The notes under the pieces are model-generated. The model made no database searches. It was not told where the DNA came from and saw only the letters and a list, made by a program, of their open reading frames with translations. From positions 1 to 51,120 of the forward strand of contig JAAYUB010000092.1 in the NCBI GenBank assembly GCA_012517875.1: a stretch of DNA of 51,120 nt, given 5' to 3'. Positions 48,691-51,120 of the stretch are shown piece after piece (the first letter of the stretch is position 1; each line of letters starts with the position of its first letter). This DNA is from Acidobacteriota bacterium. Its GTDB lineage: Bacteria; Acidobacteriota; JAAYUB01. The translations under genes were made by a program, and so were the position numbers.

Positions 48691-49590
48691 TCAATTCCAG
48701 TGGGAAAACAGATTGCGACGGTACTCGTCTCGGCCGATGAACCGGGTGCGGATAATCCGACCCGGCACAGACTGGCGGCACAGGCTACGCTCCGCCTCCA
48801 TGCACGCAGCCGCAGTGTCAAAGAGCCCGTAAATCGAGGATCCGCTCCCACTCATCATCGTCCCGTCGGCGCCGCAATCCGCGATTTGTGATTTGATATG
48901 GAGCAACAGGGGAAATTCAGGAAAAACCGCCGCTTCAAAATCGTTCACGCCCTGGAATGCGTCCATTCGGCCGTCCGCGAGCACCCTGTGCAGGGGAGGA
49001 ATTTTATTCACGAAACCCTTTGTTGTCAACTGAAAATTCAGGCGTCCGTAGGCCCAGGCCGTACTGACCGCCACCGGCGGGCACACCAGCAACACGTGAC
49101 GGGACGGCGCGTCCGGCAGCGGCACCAGTTCTTCGCCGCGACCCAGCCCGAGCGCGGTGCCGCCCACCAGAAAGAAAGGGACATCCGAGCCCAGTCGCCC
49201 CCCCCAGAGCAGCAGGTCTTCCGAAGCACACGCCAGATCCCAGAGCCGCATCAACCCGACCAGCGTCGCCGCGGCATCTGCGCTCCCCCCGCCAAGTCCC
49301 GCCTGCATCGGTATCTGCTTGCGCAGCGTGATCCGGGCGCCGCGCCGGACACCGGTCTCCGCCTGGAGGAGCCGGGCAGCCTTCAAGCACAGGTTGTCCT
49401 CACCCGTGGGCACGTCCGGCTGGTCGCAGCGAAACACCAGTTGTCCGTCGGCGGCGGATTCCAGAACGACCTCGTCGGCCAGATCCACCGTCTGAAACAC
49501 GGTTCGGATTTCATGGTACCCGTCCGGGCGAGGGAACATGACCTGCAGGTGCAGGTTGAGTTTCGCCCGGGCGGGTACGCGCAGCGTCAT
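48691..49590 (-). CDS. ispE: 4-diphosphocytidyl-2-C-methyl-D-erythritol kinase
   Basis: 299-residue GHMP kinase of the non-mevalonate isoprenoid pathway. ARAKLNLHL opens the protein, PMQAGLGGGSADAAA is the ATP loop, and MSGSGSSIYG closes the active site. ATG 49590 is used; in-frame starts upstream run into the gap after the repeat protein. It precedes the Gln tRNA. Confidence 0.96.
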   Translation of the reverse strand: MTLRVPARAKLNLHLQVMFPRPDGYHEIRTVFQTVDLADEVVLESAADGQLVFRCDQPDVPTGEDNLCLKAARLLQAETGVRRGARITLRKQIPMQAGLGGGSADAAATLVGLMRLWDLACASEDLLLWGGRLGSDVPFFLVGGTALGLGRGEELVPLPDAPSRHVLLVCPPVAVSTAWAYGRLNFQLTTKGFVNKIPPLHRVLADGRMDAFQGVNDFEAAVFPEFPLLLHIKSQIADCGADGTMMSGSGSSIYGLFDTAAACMEAERSLCRQSVPGRIIRTRFIGRDEYRRNLFSHWN

Positions 49591-49597
49591 CGCCCAC

Positions 49598-51001
49598 TCA
49601 CCAGAAGAGCTCAAACTCATAAACACTGTCGCCGTTGGACGCATCCTCGATTTCGACGATCAGCGTGTAGTTGTTGCCACGGCTCGGTTGTTCCACAATC
49701 CGAACCGAGCCCCGGCCCGCGATCAGGTTCAGGTTGACGGTCACGTCCCTGGCGGGCAGCGGATCGGAAAACGTGTGGCTGGCATCGCGGATCGGCTGGG
49801 CCGCCAGGTGTTGCACGGTGACGGTGTTGCCTTTGATCAACAACCGGTCTTTGCCATCGACCCGTCCGCGCCACCGGATCACCCCGCCGTTGCTGACCGG
49901 CGTGGTGCCGGCCGGAGTGGTCCCGGCATGGGTGGTGCCGGCCATGGGCACGGTGTCGGCGGATCCATCCACTCCCCAGCGCAGGCCGAATCGGTAATCG
50001 GCGGCACCGCTTCGGTTCGAATCGTCCACCAGCACACTCACCGCATATTTGTTGGACCAGCTGGGCTGTTCGGTGATCTTCACCGAGCCGCGCCCCGAAA
50101 ACACATGCAAGCTGACCGTTTGTTCCCGCTGGGGTAACGCCCGGCGCAACTGGCCCTTGACCCCTTCAGGCGGTTTGGACTGCAGATGCTCCAGCGTCGC
50201 ACTGTTGCCGCGGATGATCACGCGATCCACGCCGTCCACCCGTCCTTCCCAATAGAAATCCATTTCGTCGGGTGTGATCGCCTCTTCCGGAATCGTCTTC
50301 GGCCAATAGAGGTAGATGTCGTACACGTCCGATCCGGAGAACTTCCCGTCGTCCACCCGGATGACGGCGGTGTAGCTGTTGGTGTAACTGGGCTGTTGGA
50401 TGACCTCGACGGTTCCGCGCGCTCGCTCCGTGTACAACGCCGTTTCGACTCGGGCGGCCGGCAAGGCGGCGGTGTAGTCCACGCGCTGGTTCTTGATGGG
50501 CTGGGCGCGCACATGATCGATGGTCACGGTGGTGCCTTGGATGCGGATCATGTCCGTGCCGTCCACCTCACCGCGCCAATGGAAGTAATCGTGGATGTTC
50601 CGGTCCATGGTGGGGAACAGGGCAGCCGATTGTTCTTCCCACTCGAGGCGCAACCGGTATTTCTGGGGGTAGAGCGATTCGTTGTCATTGTCGATGAGAA
50701 TTTTCAGCGTATAGTCGTTCCCCGCCGACGGCTGTTCCACAACGGTCACCGGTCCCGACCCTTCCAGCCGGGTCACGGTGATGGTCGCCGCCGCCGCGGG
50801 CAGGCCGGTTGTGGGATCGAAGCGCACCTTCAGATTGGTCAGTGGTTCGAAATTGCGGTGCTCCACGCGGATATCAGCCCCGCGGATCAACAGATAATCC
50901 GATCCGTCGACGCTGACCTCGACCACCGCGACGCCTGCCTGGATCGGGCTGGCGGCCATCAGGGCGACCAGCACCCAAAGGCCCAACACTGCCTTGCGCA
51001 T
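49598..51001 (-). CDS. Secreted protein with four ~95-residue repeats
   Basis: 467 residues with a signal peptide (~1-22). Four repeats lie at about 25-121, 140-233, 249-342 and 375-467. Shared points are VDGxDxxxIxG at the start, a middle LPxR segment, VEQPSxxNxYT and a last strand ending in W (ELFW, LYW, LRW). Alternating hydrophobic residues suggest beta-sandwich units. Before repeat 4 a linker (~350-372) contains three GTT-x-x-A/P pentads. No catalytic motif or family is recognised. AGGAGG precedes ATG 51001; the longer frame to 51079 lacks support. It ends 7 bases before ispE. Confidence 0.8.
   Translation of the reverse strand: MRKAVLGLWVLVALMAASPIQAGVAVVEVSVDGSDYLLIRGADIRVEHRNFEPLTNLKVRFDPTTGLPAAAATITVTRLEGSGPVTVVEQPSAGNDYTLKILIDNDNESLYPQKYRLRLEWEEQSAALFPTMDRNIHDYFHWRGEVDGTDMIRIQGTTVTIDHVRAQPIKNQRVDYTAALPAARVETALYTERARGTVEVIQQPSYTNSYTAVIRVDDGKFSGSDVYDIYLYWPKTIPEEAITPDEMDFYWEGRVDGVDRVIIRGNSATLEHLQSKPPEGVKGQLRRALPQREQTVSLHVFSGRGSVKITEQPSWSNKYAVSVLVDDSNRSGAADYRFGLRWGVDGSADTVPMAGTTHAGTTPAGTTPVSNGGVIRWRGRVDGKDRLLIKGNTVTVQHLAAQPIRDASHTFSDPLPARDVTVNLNLIAGRGSVRIVEQPSRGNNYTLIVEIEDASNGDSVYEFELFW
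49895..49939. repeat. 15-base tandem repeat in the repeat-protein linker
   Basis: Three imperfect 15-base units encode GTTHA-GTTPA-GTTPV. They fall exactly between the third and fourth protein repeats. Confidence 0.6.
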
Positions 51002-51067
51002 ATCGTCCTCCTGGGAAATTCGGCGGCCATCACATCCGTACAGGGACGACCGCTTGGTTCTAGAGGA

Positions 51068-51076
51068 ATGATAGCA
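51068..51076 (-). promoter_or_regulatory. Extended -10 promoter for the repeat protein
   Basis: On the minus strand TGCTATCAT (TGC at 51074-51076, TATCAT at 51068-51073), 66 bases before ATG 51001. No clear -35 is seen. Confidence 0.4.
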
Positions 51077-51120
51077 CATCTTGCCGCCGGTTTCGGGCCG
51101 CCCAGGATTTCCCGCCCGTG

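Overview
This is a chromosomal window from a very GC-rich, diderm (LPS-bearing) bacterium. LpxB, the heptose-nucleotide enzyme RfaE2, SurA/PrsA-type chaperones, a TonB-like protein and several lipoprotein or Sec signal sequences all indicate an outer membrane. A propeller-sensor Ser/Thr kinase, many GTG/TTG starts and the order ispE - tRNA-Gln - prs - rplY - pth - rpsF - rpsR - rplI - dnaB would fit an Acidobacteriota or neighbouring lineage. That placement is inference; no rRNA is present to prove it. I see no prophage, insertion sequence or CRISPR array.

Layout. Positions 1-1072 are non-coding and rich in small stem-loop repeats. Positions 1073-5625 (minus) hold a two-gene unit: a double beta-propeller sensor kinase, translationally coupled to a peptidase S26/GNAT acetyltransferase fusion. 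A decayed secreted-protein fragment lies at 5724-6029. Positions 6127-12270 (plus) hold a coiled-coil protein, a fused double membrane-fusion protein, a second membrane-fusion protein and a MacB/FtsX-type permease with no ATPase. Positions 12354-15476 (minus) are a haem operon, hemD-hemB-hemL. It diverges from mnmA (15669-16784).

Positions 16904-28321 (plus) are a long run of envelope and housekeeping genes: lpxB, a degenerate M1 aminopeptidase with TPRs, a TonB-C-like secreted protein, rfaE2, mfd, two peptidyl-prolyl isomerases, an S4-domain RqcP-like protein and an OB-HD nuclease. RNase E/G (28481-30493) converges on pnp, which lies downstream of rpsO, and the two sides share a strong terminator. 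Next come a putative secreted metalloprotease and a GIY-YIG protein (33411-36076), then a processive glycosyltransferase (36210-37802). An RqcH-like NFACT gene and an RDD membrane protein run on the minus strand (37890-40681). They diverge from a small membrane protein plus imidazolonepropionase. A TonB-like protein follows.

The right end (43466-51001, minus) is the ribosomal-protein/replication cluster and a secreted four-repeat protein.

The most interesting items are: the kinase + S26-GNAT pair; the lost active sites in the M1 protein and in the exonuclease-like region of the GIY-YIG protein; the export system without its ATPase; two families of variable-stem hairpins; a repeated extended -10 promoter (TGnTAnnnT); frequent TTG starts; and an RNA-decay/ribosome-rescue set (RNase E/G, PNPase, OB-HD nuclease, RqcP and RqcH homologues) within about 12 kb.
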